From Bog-473 sp963701955 (GTDB lineage Bacteria > Actinomycetota > Acidimicrobiia > Acidimicrobiales > RAAP-2), in NCBI GenBank assembly GCA_963701955.1, contig OY969694.1, positions 558,001-622,000 of the forward strand: 64,000 nt of DNA, given 5' to 3'. The notes beneath the pieces were generated by a model that was given only the letters and a program-made list of their open reading frames with translations, searched no databases and had not been told where the DNA came from. Shown here piece after piece: positions 8,306 to 17,042 of this stretch. The position numbers were made by a program, and so were the translations under genes. Every line of letters starts with the position of its first letter. Within the stretch, counting starts at the first letter, position 1.

Positions 8306-9423
8306 GAGGGCAGCGCCTCCGCGGCGGTCGTCGGGGCCCGGGGGTGCCCGAGGCGCAGCGAGAGGTAGGCCGCACCGCCGAAGGGGATGGGAAGCCAGAA
8401 ATTGACCAGGCGCCAGGAGAGGACGCCGGCGGCCGCCACCTCGCCTGGCACGCCGAAGCCCTTGAGCACGGCGATGGCGGTCAGCTCGATCACGCCGAGC
8501 CCGCTCGGGGTCAGCGGGATGGCGGCCAGGACGTTGGCCAGCCCGTAGGCGACGAGGACGTCGACGGGGGACACGACCGCCCCGAACGCCAGCAGGAAGA
8601 CCCAAAGGGACGCCGCGTCGAGGAGCCAGTTGGCGGCCGCCCAGCCCCCGCCGCGAACCAGCAGGTCCGAGCTGGTGAGGAGGATCTTCATCCGGTCGGC
8701 CACTTTCTGGACCAGCGAGGTGACGGTTTCGGCCCGCACGAAGGGCAGGCGGTCGGCGACCATCCGCACGAACTGCGCGGCGTGCCGCTCACCCCTCGTC
8801 AGCAGGTAGACCACCGTGGCGAAGATCGCCAGGAAGAGCACGCCCAGGATGGCGGCGAAGCCGTAGAGCGGGTTGTAGCCCTGGAGGGGGATGGAGATGA
8901 GGAGCGACAGCCAGAAGATCAGGTTGAGGACCACCGCGGAGCCGATGCCCTGCGTGGCCAGCCCGGTGGCCGCAGTGCTCCCCGACACCTCGGCCTCGGT
9001 CAGCAGCCGGTAGCTGGCCGCCGTTGCCGGGACGGTGCCGCCGGGCACCGTGTGACTGATGGCCAGGGCCCACATGTTGATGCGCAGGATCCGGAAGCGG
9101 TCGGGGGCGCCCGGGGAGAGGACCGTGCGGGTGACCTCGGCGTAGGCGATGAGGGCCCCGACCTCGAGGAGGGTCCCGAGTACGAGCCACACGAAGTTGA
9201 GCTGGCCGATCCGGTGCAGCTCACGGCGGGCACTGGCCAGCTCGGGCAGCAGGACGTACTCGCCGACGAAGAACGCCACCAGCACGCCCAGGGTGAACTT
9301 GACGTTGCGGGGCAGGAGCGTGCGGCGAGCCCGCGGCAGGGGCGGTGGGCCCGCATCCGTGGCGGATCCGTCATCTCCGTCCTCGGGAGACCCCTCGGAC
9401 GCGGCGTCGTTCGGCGTCGTCAT
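8302..9423 (-). CDS. UPF0104 / LPG-flippase-domain membrane protein
   Basis: A 373-residue integral membrane protein of the UPF0104 family, the same fold as the flippase half of lysyl-phosphatidylglycerol synthase MprF. It probably acts on lipids or lipid-linked substrates, but no substrate is known here. After a charged N-terminal tail of about 50 residues there are about eight hydrophobic helices. Typical motifs are SHTVPGGTVPATAASYRLL and YGLANVLAAIPLTPSGLGVIE. No aminoacyl-transferase domain follows, so this is the flippase-type part alone. ATG 9423 is chosen because GAGG precedes it closely on the minus strand; the longer open frame would run into the divergent neighbour. Convergent with ppk. 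Confidence 0.85.
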   Translation of the reverse strand: MTTPNDAASEGSPEDGDDGSATDAGPPPLPRARRTLLPRNVKFTLGVLVAFFVGEYVLLPELASARRELHRIGQLNFVWLVLGTLLEVGALIAYAEVTRTVLSPGAPDRFRILRINMWALAISHTVPGGTVPATAASYRLLTEAEVSGSTAATGLATQGIGSAVVLNLIFWLSLLISIPLQGYNPLYGFAAILGVLFLAIFATVVYLLTRGERHAAQFVRMVADRLPFVRAETVTSLVQKVADRMKILLTSSDLLVRGGGWAAANWLLDAASLWVFLLAFGAVVSPVDVLVAYGLANVLAAIPLTPSGLGVIELTAIAVLKGFGVPGEVAAAGVLSWRLVNFWLPIPFGGAAYLSLRLGHPRAPTTAAEALPS

Positions 9424-9496
9424 GCCACCCTCATGCTTGCACGCCCGTCCCGCCGAGAACCGCCTTTTCGCACCCGGGAGCTGCCAAGCTGGCCCC

Positions 9497-10636
9497 ATGG
9501 CCGCCGACGAACGCGACACCTGGCGTTCGCGGATTTCGGGCAGCGCGGAGAGCCGCGGCATCCCCCTGCGCACGATCGTGGTGACGGTTCTCGCCGTGAT
9601 CGTGCTGGTCGACATCAATGCTGCGCTCATCCTCGGGCTCTGGGTGCTGCGCACGATCGTCGTCTACGTGGTCGTCGCCATGTTCTTCACCCTGCTCATG
9701 ACCCCGCCCATGCGGTTCCTGCGTCGACGGGGAATGTCGCATGGCGGCGCCACGCTCCTGGTCTTCGTGCTGGGGGGGCTCACCCTGGGTGGCCTGGTGT
9801 ATCTCTTCACCGAACCCCTGGTCACCGCGGCGGTCCATTTCGGCACCCAGGTGCCGAGCCTCATCCGCGAGGCCAAGAAGGGTCACGGCCCGTTGGGCCG
9901 CCTGGTCTTCAGGCTCCACCTCCAGAAGTACCTCTCCGAGGGGTCCGCCAAGTTCACCTCCCAACTCACCAAGGTGCTCAAGCCGGCGACGGCGTTCTCG
10001 GTCGGTGCAGCCGCCGTGTCGACCGTCGTCACCATCGTGACCATCGCCGTGCTCACCTTCTTCACCATGCTCGAGGCGCCCCGGATGTGGGCCGGGTTCC
10101 TGAGCCTGTTCCGACCGGCCACGGCCGACCGGTTGGCGCGCGTGATCGACGAGTCCATCAGTTCGGTCACCGGCTACATGCTGGGCAACGGGTGCACCTC
10201 GGTCATCGCCGGATTGATCTCGGGGGTCACGCTGGCCATCTTGGGGGTGCCCTTCGCTCTCCTGCTCGGGGTCTTCGTGGCCCTCGTCGACCTCCTGCCC
10301 CTGGTGGGAGGGCTGCTCGCCGGCGTTCCCGTGGTCGTCATCGCCGCCATCCACTCGGTGCCGGCGGGCATCGTCATGTTGATCGTCTTCCTGGTGTACC
10401 AGCAGGTCGAGAACCACGTCCTCAACCCGGTCATCATGTCGAGGACGGTCCAGCTGAACCCGTTCTGGGTGCTGATCGCCGTGCTGGTCGGGGCCACCCT
10501 CGGCGGCCGGGTTGCCGGCGGCCTCGGAACTTTCGTGGGAGCCCTGGTCGGGATCCCCTTCGGCGGCGCGATCCAGGTCGTGATCCGGGAACTGCGACGG
10601 GGGCCCGACCCGGGCTCGGAGGGCGGCACCACGTAG
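9497..10636 (+). CDS. AI-2E/PerM (UPF0118) family membrane protein
   Basis: A 379-residue membrane protein of the AI-2E transporter family. Members have been linked to autoinducer export, Na+/H+ antiport or lipid/peptide transport, so the substrate is unassigned. The layout is typical: two helices near the N terminus, a helical soluble stretch (roughly residues 110-190), then a cluster of C-terminal helices. The conserved block LVDLLPLVGGLLAGVPVVV and VYQQVENHVLNPVIMSRTV are recognisable. The ATG at 9497 is 73 bases from the divergent UPF0104 start. The next gene begins 11 bases after the stop but has its own leaderless-type promoter. Confidence 0.87.
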   Translation: MAADERDTWRSRISGSAESRGIPLRTIVVTVLAVIVLVDINAALILGLWVLRTIVVYVVVAMFFTLLMTPPMRFLRRRGMSHGGATLLVFVLGGLTLGGLVYLFTEPLVTAAVHFGTQVPSLIREAKKGHGPLGRLVFRLHLQKYLSEGSAKFTSQLTKVLKPATAFSVGAAAVSTVVTIVTIAVLTFFTMLEAPRMWAGFLSLFRPATADRLARVIDESISSVTGYMLGNGCTSVIAGLISGVTLAILGVPFALLLGVFVALVDLLPLVGGLLAGVPVVVIAAIHSVPAGIVMLIVFLVYQQVENHVLNPVIMSRTVQLNPFWVLIAVLVGATLGGRVAGGLGTFVGALVGIPFGGAIQVVIRELRRGPDPGSEGGTT

Positions 10637-10647
10637 AATGCCCTGCC
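10634..10647 (+). promoter_or_regulatory. Leaderless-type promoter of GT2 gene
   Basis: TAGAAT at 10634-10639 is a near-perfect -10 box, followed by eight bases and the ATG at 10648. It overlaps the stop codon (TAG) of the upstream gene, and no ribosome binding site is present. Confidence 0.6.
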
Positions 10648-11502
10648 ATGCGCCCGCTGGTGGTCGTCCCGACGTACAACGAGTCGGAAAACATCGAGCG
10701 GATCGTGCGCCGGGTCCACGAATGCCTGCCCGCGGCGGGAATCCTGGTGGTCGACGACGGCAGCCCCGACGGGACCGCCAACCTGGTCGACGTGGTGGCG
10801 AGTGAGCTGCCCGATGTCCACTTGCTGGCCCGGCACCAGAAGTCCGGCTTGGGCAGCGCGTACCGGGCCGGTTTCGCCTGGGGGCTCGAGCGGGGCTACG
10901 ACGCATTCGTCGAGATCGACGCGGACTTCTCGCACGACCCCGCCGCCCTGCCGACGCTGTTGGCCCCCCTCGAGGAGGGTTATGACGTCGCCATCGGCTC
11001 CCGCTACGTAAGTGGCGGGTCGATCCCGAAGTGGGCCTGGCATCGACACCTGCTCTCGCGAGGCGGCAATCTCTACGCCTCCACCATGCTGGGCCTGGGC
11101 GTTGCCGACTCCACCGCGGGGTACCGGGCCTACACGGAGCGGATCCTGCGGAGACTGGACCTCGACCGCATCCGGGCCGAGGGCTATGGGTTCCAGATCG
11201 AAATGACGTACCGGTCCAAACAGCACGGTGCCGCCATCACCGAGGTGCCGATCAGCTTCGTCGACCGGACGGCCGGCGAATCGAAGATGTCGTCGGTGAT
11301 CGTGGTCGAGGCGTTGGGGCTGGTGACCTGGTGGGCGCTGGGACGCCTGGTCCGAGCGGCGTGTGCCGCCGTGTCGTCGGCGGGACCGCGACGTCGGGAG
11401 CGGACGGCGAACGTCCCCAGTGTTCCGCCGGAAGGGGTGGTCCGGGCCGGGTCGGGCGAGCCAGCCGAATCCGTCACCGAGGATCCGGTCGCCTCTCAGT
11501 GA
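10648..11502 (+). CDS. Polyprenol-phosphate mannose synthase-like GT2
   Basis: A family 2 glycosyltransferase of 284 residues resembling dolichol/polyprenol-phosphate mannosyltransferase (Ppm1 catalytic domain). It would transfer mannose from GDP-mannose to polyprenyl phosphate on the cytoplasmic face, making the donor that GT-C enzymes such as those in the last 18 kb use. It opens with PLVVVPTYNESENIERIV; VVDDGSPDGTA and the metal-binding FVEIDADFSHDP follow. GSRYVSGGSI and the late FVDRTAGESKMS complete the DPM signature. There is no C-terminal membrane domain. The last 60 residues are low-complexity and charged. Substrate specificity is inferred from the family. Confidence 0.87.
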   Translation: MRPLVVVPTYNESENIERIVRRVHECLPAAGILVVDDGSPDGTANLVDVVASELPDVHLLARHQKSGLGSAYRAGFAWGLERGYDAFVEIDADFSHDPAALPTLLAPLEEGYDVAIGSRYVSGGSIPKWAWHRHLLSRGGNLYASTMLGLGVADSTAGYRAYTERILRRLDLDRIRAEGYGFQIEMTYRSKQHGAAITEVPISFVDRTAGESKMSSVIVVEALGLVTWWALGRLVRAACAAVSSAGPRRRERTANVPSVPPEGVVRAGSGEPAESVTEDPVASQ

Positions 11503-11523
11503 GCGCCCGGTCGGTGTGCTGAA

Positions 11524-12228
11524 GTGACCCTCGACCTGGCCGGGGCGCGCATCCTGGTGGTCGACGACGAGTCCAACATTGCCGAGCTGCTCTCCGCCGC
11601 ACTGACCTTCGAGGGGTATCAGGTCGGTGTGGCGGCCACGGGAGCCGAGGCCCTCGAACAGGTGCGCACATTTCGTCCCAATCTCGTGATGCTCGACGTG
11701 ATGCTGCCCGACTTCGACGGCAACGAGGTGTGTCGCCGGCTGCGCAACCAGGGCGAACAGATGCCCATTGTCTTCCTGACGGCCCGCGACACCACCGAGG
11801 ACAAGGTGGAGGGACTGAGCTTGGGCGACGACTACGTGACCAAGCCGTTCAGCCTCGAAGAGCTGATGGCCCGAGTCGGGGCGATCCTCAGGCGGGCCGG
11901 TGAGGTGGCCGCGGCGGACACCTCCATCCTGCAGTTCGTTGACCTGACCATGCACATCGACACCCACGAGGTGTGGCGTGGCGGGCACACCGTCGACCTG
12001 ACTGCGACGGAGTTCAACCTGTTGCGCTACCTGCTCGAGAACGCACGCCGGGTCATCTCGAAGTCCGAGCTCCTCGACAACGTCTGGGGCTTCGAGTTCC
12101 AGGGGGATCCCAACATCGTGGAGACCTACATCAGCTACCTGCGCAAGAAGATCGACGACCGGGAGCCGGCGTTGCTGCACACCATCCGACGGGTGGGCTA
12201 CACCCTCCGCCTGCCAAGGGACGGATGA
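11524..12228 (+). CDS. OmpR/PhoB-family response regulator
   Basis: DNA-binding response regulator of 234 residues. The receiver domain (about residues 8-122) has the acidic pair DD at 14-15, phospho-acceptor Asp58 in VMLDVMLPDFDG, Thr86 and Lys107 in VTKPFS. The C-terminal winged helix (about 135-232) contains LTATEFNLLRYLLENARRV and VETYISYLRKKID. It starts with GTG at 11524; no good ribosome site is seen. The histidine kinase begins inside its stop codon (ATGA), so the two form one operon and presumably a cognate pair. Resembles the PrrA/TcrA/MprA group; the stimulus is unknown. Confidence 0.93.
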   Translation: MTLDLAGARILVVDDESNIAELLSAALTFEGYQVGVAATGAEALEQVRTFRPNLVMLDVMLPDFDGNEVCRRLRNQGEQMPIVFLTARDTTEDKVEGLSLGDDYVTKPFSLEELMARVGAILRRAGEVAAADTSILQFVDLTMHIDTHEVWRGGHTVDLTATEFNLLRYLLENARRVISKSELLDNVWGFEFQGDPNIVETYISYLRKKIDDREPALLHTIRRVGYTLRLPRDG

Positions 12229-13787
12229 GCCTCCAGAAGCGGCTCGTCGCCCTGGTGGCGCTCCTGCTGGTGATCGGCCTTGTCGTCGCTGACGTGGCCG
12301 TCTACACCTCGGTGCGCTCGTTCCTCTACGGACAGGCCGACGCCACCTTGGCCCAAGACGAGGCATTGGGGTTCAACTACCTCACCTACGCCGCGGCACA
12401 CCGGATAACGGTCGACTCGGCCGACCTCTCCCGGCACGTCTCGGCGGAGGTCTACCTGACGCTCCTCGACGCCCACGGGCACGTCGTGGTCCGCCGCCCC
12501 TCGGGCCCGCCCACACGCCCCGACCCCGCACCCGTCCTGGCGGCGGACATCCCGGTCCAGCACGTGCTCGACATCGACCGGCACCTCAACGTGGGCCGCT
12601 ACGCCGGCACGTTCCGGCCCGACCCCGACTCGGTGATCCTGGCCAGCACCGGCGATCCCGACGGCCAGTACCGCGCCGTCGCGGTGACCGTGCCGCAGGG
12701 CACGCTGGTCACGGCCGTCTCCCTCAACCCGACGAACGACACCTTGGCGTCGTTGCGCCGGATCGAGTTCCTGGCCAGCCTGGCGGTGCTGCTGGCCATG
12801 GGGCTGATGGTCCTCGTGGTGGTTCGCCGCGGCTTGCGACCACTGCGCCAGATGGCGGGCACTGCGGATGCGATCGCATCGGGTGACCTGACCCGGCGCG
12901 TGCCCGAGGGGCGTCCGGGCACCGAGGTGGGCCGCCTGGGTCTGGCGCTCAACGAGATGCTGGCCCAGATCGAGGAGGCCTTCGCCGAGAAGTCGGCATC
13001 CGAGGCGCAGTTGCGACAGTTCGTGGCCGACGCCTCGCACGAGCTGCGGACCCCGCTGACCTCCATCCGCGGCTACGCCGAGCTGCTGGCACGCGGGGGT
13101 TTCGCCCACGAGCAGGGGCGGCGCCGGGCGCTCGAGCGGATCGAGGAGGAGGCCACCCGCATGGGTGGGCTGGTCGAAGACCTGCTTCTCCTGGCCGAGC
13201 TCGACCGCGGACGCCCGTTGCACGCCGAACCCGTCGACCTGCAGGCGGTCTGCGCCGACGTGGTGGCCGATGCCGGCGCTGTCGCGCGCGGCCACCATCT
13301 CACGCTGGCTCCAGGCCCGCCGGTCGCGGTGCTCGGTGATGCGGGGCGTCTGGCCCAGGTGGCGCACAACCTCGTGCGGAACGCGTTGGCGCATACCCCC
13401 GACGGCACGGCTGTCGTGGTCTCGACCGGTGTACGGGGTCCGATGGGGTACATCGAGGTGTCCGACGATGGACCCGGGATCCCCAAAGCCGAGGCGGACC
13501 ATGTCTTCGACCGCTTCTACCAGAGCGATCCCTCCCGTTCGGGATCGGGGGCCGGTCTCGGCTTGGCCATCGTCCGGGCCACTGCCGAGGCCCTGGGTGG
13601 GACGGCCCGGGTGGTCGAGACGGAAGGACCGGGTGCCACGATCGTCGTCACCCTCCCGCTGGCTCCCGACCAGCCGACCCCGGCGCGCGACCCGCACGGG
13701 GCTGCAGCGCCGTCGCGTCCGGGTGAGTCGAGCCGCAGGACTGCCCCGGCCGTGCCCGGGCCGGTGCGCTCAGCGCAGCCGCACTGA
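12225..13787 (+). CDS. HAMP-containing sensor histidine kinase
   Basis: Membrane sensor kinase, 520 residues, partner of the regulator just upstream (four-base ATGA overlap). Transmembrane helix 1 spans about residues 6-28, an extracytoplasmic sensor domain about 30-178, and helix 2 about 181-202. A HAMP domain follows to about 255. The dimerisation/phospho-acceptor box is ASHELRTPLTSIRGYAELL with His272. Catalytic ATPase motifs are the N box LVRNALAHTPDG, the G1 box VSDDGPGIP and the G2 box GAGLGLAIV. The last 50 residues are a Pro/Arg/Ala-rich tail without a known domain. Its end overlaps the convergent isochorismate synthase by 18 bases. No ligand-binding motif is recognised in the sensor domain. 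Confidence 0.93.
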   Translation: MSLQKRLVALVALLLVIGLVVADVAVYTSVRSFLYGQADATLAQDEALGFNYLTYAAAHRITVDSADLSRHVSAEVYLTLLDAHGHVVVRRPSGPPTRPDPAPVLAADIPVQHVLDIDRHLNVGRYAGTFRPDPDSVILASTGDPDGQYRAVAVTVPQGTLVTAVSLNPTNDTLASLRRIEFLASLAVLLAMGLMVLVVVRRGLRPLRQMAGTADAIASGDLTRRVPEGRPGTEVGRLGLALNEMLAQIEEAFAEKSASEAQLRQFVADASHELRTPLTSIRGYAELLARGGFAHEQGRRRALERIEEEATRMGGLVEDLLLLAELDRGRPLHAEPVDLQAVCADVVADAGAVARGHHLTLAPGPPVAVLGDAGRLAQVAHNLVRNALAHTPDGTAVVVSTGVRGPMGYIEVSDDGPGIPKAEADHVFDRFYQSDPSRSGSGAGLGLAIVRATAEALGGTARVVETEGPGATIVVTLPLAPDQPTPARDPHGAAAPSRPGESSRRTAPAVPGPVRSAQPH

Positions 13788-15056
13788 GGACCCCGGGATC
13801 ACGGCGTCGAGCACGGTCGCCAGCTTCACGTCCACCTCGGCCGCTTCGCTGCGTGGCTCGGACTCGGCGACGATGCCCGCACCGGCACGCAGCGTGAACC
13901 CGGTGCCGCTCGCTTCGAGGAGCGCGCTGCGGATGGCGATCATCCATTCGCCCTGGCCGCGGCTGTCCATCCAGCCCACTGGCCCGGCCCAATAGCCGCG
14001 GGATCCCACTTCGTGTCCCGTGATGAAGGCGAGGGCCTCCGCCCGCGGAGTTCCACCCACGGCCGGAGTGGGATGGAGGCGGCCGACGAGCTCGAGGACG
14101 GTCACCGGGTACGCCAGCCGGCCCTCGATGCGCGTGCCCAGGTGGGCCACGGAGCGGAATGCCACGAGCGAGGGCTCGGCGGGGACCGAGAGCTCGGAGC
14201 AGATGGGTTCGAGCACCGCGGCCACGTCGTCGACGACATAGCGGTGCTCCTCCTGGCTCTTGGCGGAGCGGGCCAGGGCGCTCTGCGCGTCGGCGTCGGA
14301 CCGCGCCGTGGTGCCGCGTGGGACGGTGCCGGCGAGAGGGTGGCTCGACACGCGGTCTTCGTGACGGGCCACCAGGAGCTCGGGGCTGGCCCCGAAGAAG
14401 GTGCCGTCAGGCACCGGCATGGAGAAGATGGTGCAGTCAGGCTCGGCGGCGCGCAGCCGTCGAAGGACGGCGGCCAGTGGCAGTGGCCCGTCGAGGTCGA
14501 CGTGGACCTGACGCGAGAGGACCACCTTGCGCAAGGCGCGCGGGTCGTCTTCGCCCATGGCGGACACCGCGTCGGCCACCGTGCCGGCGTAGCCCTGCGC
14601 GGTCATGGGAGCGCCGAGGTCGGTGATGCCCGGGTCGGCGAAGTGAGCCGCGCTGCCGTCTCCGTACTGCCAGATCACGGCGTTGAACAGCTCGTCGGTT
14701 GCCGGAAGCGGAGTCTCGGAGGGCCCGACCGCGGTGGCCCACCGCCGTGTGACGCCCTGCGCGTCGCGTGCGATCGCCATGGCGAAGCGCGGGATCACCA
14801 GGTGCCCGTCCATGGCGTCGTGGAACGGAAGCGCCCCGAGGGCGATGGGGCCTGATCCGAGTTGGCCGACCTCGTCGTCGGAGGGGATGGCGGCCAGGGT
14901 CTCCGCGGCTTGGGATGCCGCCACGAGCTGAGCCGTTCCCCAGCCCACCAGGGTGAGTCCGGGGCGGTCGAACAAGACGGTCGGGCTGGCGTCGAATTGC
15001 AGCGCGTCGGGGCCGTACTCGAGGGCCACCGTGCGGGCGTGCAAGGTCGGCCTCAC
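13770..15056 (-). CDS. menF: Isochorismate synthase
   Basis: Converts chorismate to isochorismate, the committed step toward menaquinone (or a siderophore). The 428-residue product has the chorismate-binding fold in its C-terminal two thirds. Key pieces are ALRKVVLSRQV, SPELLVARHEDRVSSHPLAGT, the E-E-H stretch SAKSQEEHRYVVDDV, LHPTPAVGGTPR and the terminal RAGAGIVAESEPRSEAAE. The GTG at 15056 overlaps the TGA of menG by four bases, which fixes the start well despite a longer open frame. The placement directly after menG argues for a menaquinone role rather than siderophore synthesis; no siderophore genes are present. EntC-type paralogues cannot be excluded by sequence alone. Confidence 0.9.
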   Translation of the reverse strand: MRPTLHARTVALEYGPDALQFDASPTVLFDRPGLTLVGWGTAQLVAASQAAETLAAIPSDDEVGQLGSGPIALGALPFHDAMDGHLVIPRFAMAIARDAQGVTRRWATAVGPSETPLPATDELFNAVIWQYGDGSAAHFADPGITDLGAPMTAQGYAGTVADAVSAMGEDDPRALRKVVLSRQVHVDLDGPLPLAAVLRRLRAAEPDCTIFSMPVPDGTFFGASPELLVARHEDRVSSHPLAGTVPRGTTARSDADAQSALARSAKSQEEHRYVVDDVAAVLEPICSELSVPAEPSLVAFRSVAHLGTRIEGRLAYPVTVLELVGRLHPTPAVGGTPRAEALAFITGHEVGSRGYWAGPVGWMDSRGQGEWMIAIRSALLEASGTGFTLRAGAGIVAESEPRSEAAEVDVKLATVLDAVIPGSSVRLR

Positions 15057-15775
15057 GGCGCTCCGGCTCGGGTGGCCACGATCAGCTGGCTCAGTCCGCC
15101 CGCCAGGGGCCGGATCCCGACAGCGGAGAAGCCGGCGTCGAGGAGCATGCGCCGCAACTCCGGCGCCGGAGGCAGGTACGCCACCGACTTCGGCAGGTAC
15201 CGGTAGGCCCCTCGGTCCGACACGATCGCCCCGAGGGCGGGCACGACCTTGGTGAACCAAAGCTCGAACCCGGCCCGCCACAGCGGGGAGGCGGGGGTGT
15301 CGACCTCGAGCACGGCCAGGCGCCCCCCCGGTCGGAGCACCCGGGCGCACTCGGCGAGCGTGGCGGAGAGGTCGGTGAAGTTTCGCAGGGCGTAGCCGCA
15401 CACCAGCCCGTCGAAGGCACCGTCGACGAAGGGCAGATGGCTGCCGTCGGCCTCGACCAGGGGGGTGCCCGTCGCGTTCGCCTCGAGCATCCCCGCGCTG
15501 AGGTCGGCGCCCACCACGTGCAGGCCACGCCGCAGGGCCAGTCGGGAGAGGTCGCCGGTGCCGCAGGCCAGGTCGAACACGCATGCCGTCTCGGGCAATC
15601 CCAACGCCGCCACTGTCGCACGCCGCCACGACTGGTCGAGACCGAAGGTCATGAGCCGGTTCATCAGGTCGTACCGCGGTGCGATGGTGTCGAACATGGC
15701 GCGCACGCGCGCCGTCTTCTCCTCCCCGGTCGGGAGCTCCGAAGCGTCGTCGCGGTCCTGCCGCCATCGTGTCAT
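15053..15775 (-). CDS. menG: Demethylmenaquinone methyltransferase
   Basis: SAM-dependent methyltransferase (UbiE/MenG family) that methylates demethylmenaquinone to menaquinone, the last biosynthetic step. The protein has 240 residues. Family signatures are FDTIAPRYDLMNRLMTFGLD near residue 40, the SAM loop FDLACGTGDLSRLAL and GYALRNFTDL. LRPGGRLAVLE follows, with KSVAYLPPAPEL nearer the C terminus. ATG 15775 lies 14 bases after the stop of the MaoC gene; the larger open frame runs back into that gene. menF is coupled downstream by a GTGA overlap. With menC at 39 kb, this shows the organism makes menaquinone. Confidence 0.92.
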   Translation of the reverse strand: MTRWRQDRDDASELPTGEEKTARVRAMFDTIAPRYDLMNRLMTFGLDQSWRRATVAALGLPETACVFDLACGTGDLSRLALRRGLHVVGADLSAGMLEANATGTPLVEADGSHLPFVDGAFDGLVCGYALRNFTDLSATLAECARVLRPGGRLAVLEVDTPASPLWRAGFELWFTKVVPALGAIVSDRGAYRYLPKSVAYLPPAPELRRMLLDAGFSAVGIRPLAGGLSQLIVATRAGAP

Positions 15776-15789
15776 ACCGGATCGCGACG

Positions 15790-16245
15790 TCAGCGGTAGT
15801 AGCGGTACACGACTTGGGCCACGCAGGCCGGCTTGGGGGCGTCCTTGATCTCGAAGACGAGGTCGTAGGTCACCTGCACGCCACCGTCGACTGCTTCGGT
15901 GCCGGCCACCGTGACACCCATTCGCACTTCGGACCCGACCGGCACCGGCGCAGGGAAGCGCACCTTGTTGCAGCCGTAGTTGACGGCCAGCGTCGACCTC
16001 TGCACCCGCACGAGCTCGCCGAGGAGGCCGGGGGCGAGCGACAGCGTCAGGTACCCGTGGGCGATCGGCCCCCCGAAGGGGCCGTGTGCCGCCCTCTCGA
16101 GGTCGACATGGATCCACTGATGGTCATGGGTGGCATCTGCGAACAGGTTCACCTGCTCCTGGCTCACGGCCTGCCATTCGCTGTGGACGATTGGCCCGCC
16201 GACGAGATCGTGCAGCCCGTCGACGCTCTCGACCGTGATCCCCAT
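15790..16245 (-). CDS. MaoC-like (R)-enoyl hydratase
   Basis: A single hotdog-domain protein of 151 residues from the MaoC/(R)-specific enoyl-CoA hydratase family. The hydratase motif is clear: FADATHDHQWIHVD (Asp41, His46) followed by GPIAHGYLTLSL. Such enzymes hydrate trans-2-enoyl-CoA or enoyl-ACP. The start is supported by a strong GAGGAGG four bases before the ATG, unlike most neighbours. It is the first gene of a MaoC-menG-menF unit, divergent from the VIT1-like gene. Why a hydratase leads a menaquinone operon is not clear. Its substrate is unknown; fatty-acid or side-chain metabolism is possible. Confidence 0.88.
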   Translation of the reverse strand: MGITVESVDGLHDLVGGPIVHSEWQAVSQEQVNLFADATHDHQWIHVDLERAAHGPFGGPIAHGYLTLSLAPGLLGELVRVQRSTLAVNYGCNKVRFPAPVPVGSEVRMGVTVAGTEAVDGGVQVTYDLVFEIKDAPKPACVAQVVYRYYR

Positions 16246-16306
16246 TGCGCCTCCTCACTGGTCCGGGCGTTCGAGTGAGGACGCTACCCGCGCACAGGTG
16301 CCTCAC

Positions 16307-16319
16307 TACGCTGGCGCGC
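16307..16319 (+). promoter_or_regulatory. Leaderless-type promoter of VIT1-like gene
   Basis: TACGCT at 16307-16312 is followed by seven bases and GTG 16320. This spacing decides the start over the longer open frame that begins at 16245. Confidence 0.5.
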
Positions 16320-17042
16320 GTGAGCTCCTCCCGACACGACCCCGTGACGACACCCCATCACCACCGTGACGTGCGCAGTGGTGGAGCCAGGGCGGCGGTC
16401 TTTGGGATCAGCGACGGCCTGGTCACGAATATCTCGCTGGTCGTGGGCATCGCCGGGGCCAACCCCGGCGCGTCCATTGTCCGACTGGCCGGGGTGGCCG
16501 GGCTGATCGCCGGCTCGTTCTCCATGGCCGCGGGGGAGTATCTCTCCATGACCGCCCAGCGTGAGCTGATGGAACGCGAGCTCGATGTCGAGCGGCGGGC
16601 GCTTCGGCATAGCCCCGAGGGTGAGGCGGCCGAGCTGCGCGGCATGTACGTGCGTCGTGGCATCGACCCCGGCGTGGCCAGGGAGATGGTCGACGAGGTG
16701 ATGCAGGATCCCGATCTGGCGCTCGAGACCCATGCCCGGGAGGAATTGGGCATCTCGACGCAGCACCTGGGTTCTGCCTGGGTGGCTGCCGCCGCCTCAT
16801 TCGTGACGTTCGCCTTCGGAGCGTTCATCCCGTTGCTTCCCTGGCTCTTCACCTCGGGGACCCAGGCAATTGTCCTGTCGGTGGTGCTCGGTGGCCTGGC
16901 CTCGCTCGTGGTGGGCGTGATCCTGGCCCGCTTCACCGAGCGTCGGGTGGTGCTCTCTGCCCTTCGGCAACTCGCGGTGACGGCGGTGGCCGCCGGCGTC
17001 ACCTACGGGGTGGGTCGCGCCATGGGCGCGGGCATCAGCTGA
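16320..17042 (+). CDS. VIT1/CCC1-family Fe2+/Mn2+ transporter
   Basis: A 240-residue membrane protein of the VIT1/CCC1 (DUF125) family, which moves Fe2+ or Mn2+ across membranes. Helix 1 starts with RAAVFGISDGLVTNISLVVG and helix 2 with GLIAGSFSMAAGEYLSM. Between them and the last three helices lies the cytoplasmic metal-binding stretch rich in Glu (about residues 75-150, including MERELDVERRAL and EEAARELG-like repeats of acidic residues). I chose GTG 16320 because of the -10 at leaderless distance; GTG 16344 is an alternative. It overlaps the convergent mshD end by eight bases. Direction and metal are not predictable. Confidence 0.88.
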   Translation: MSSSRHDPVTTPHHHRDVRSGGARAAVFGISDGLVTNISLVVGIAGANPGASIVRLAGVAGLIAGSFSMAAGEYLSMTAQRELMERELDVERRALRHSPEGEAAELRGMYVRRGIDPGVAREMVDEVMQDPDLALETHAREELGISTQHLGSAWVAAAASFVTFAFGAFIPLLPWLFTSGTQAIVLSVVLGGLASLVVGVILARFTERRVVLSALRQLAVTAVAAGVTYGVGRAMGAGIS

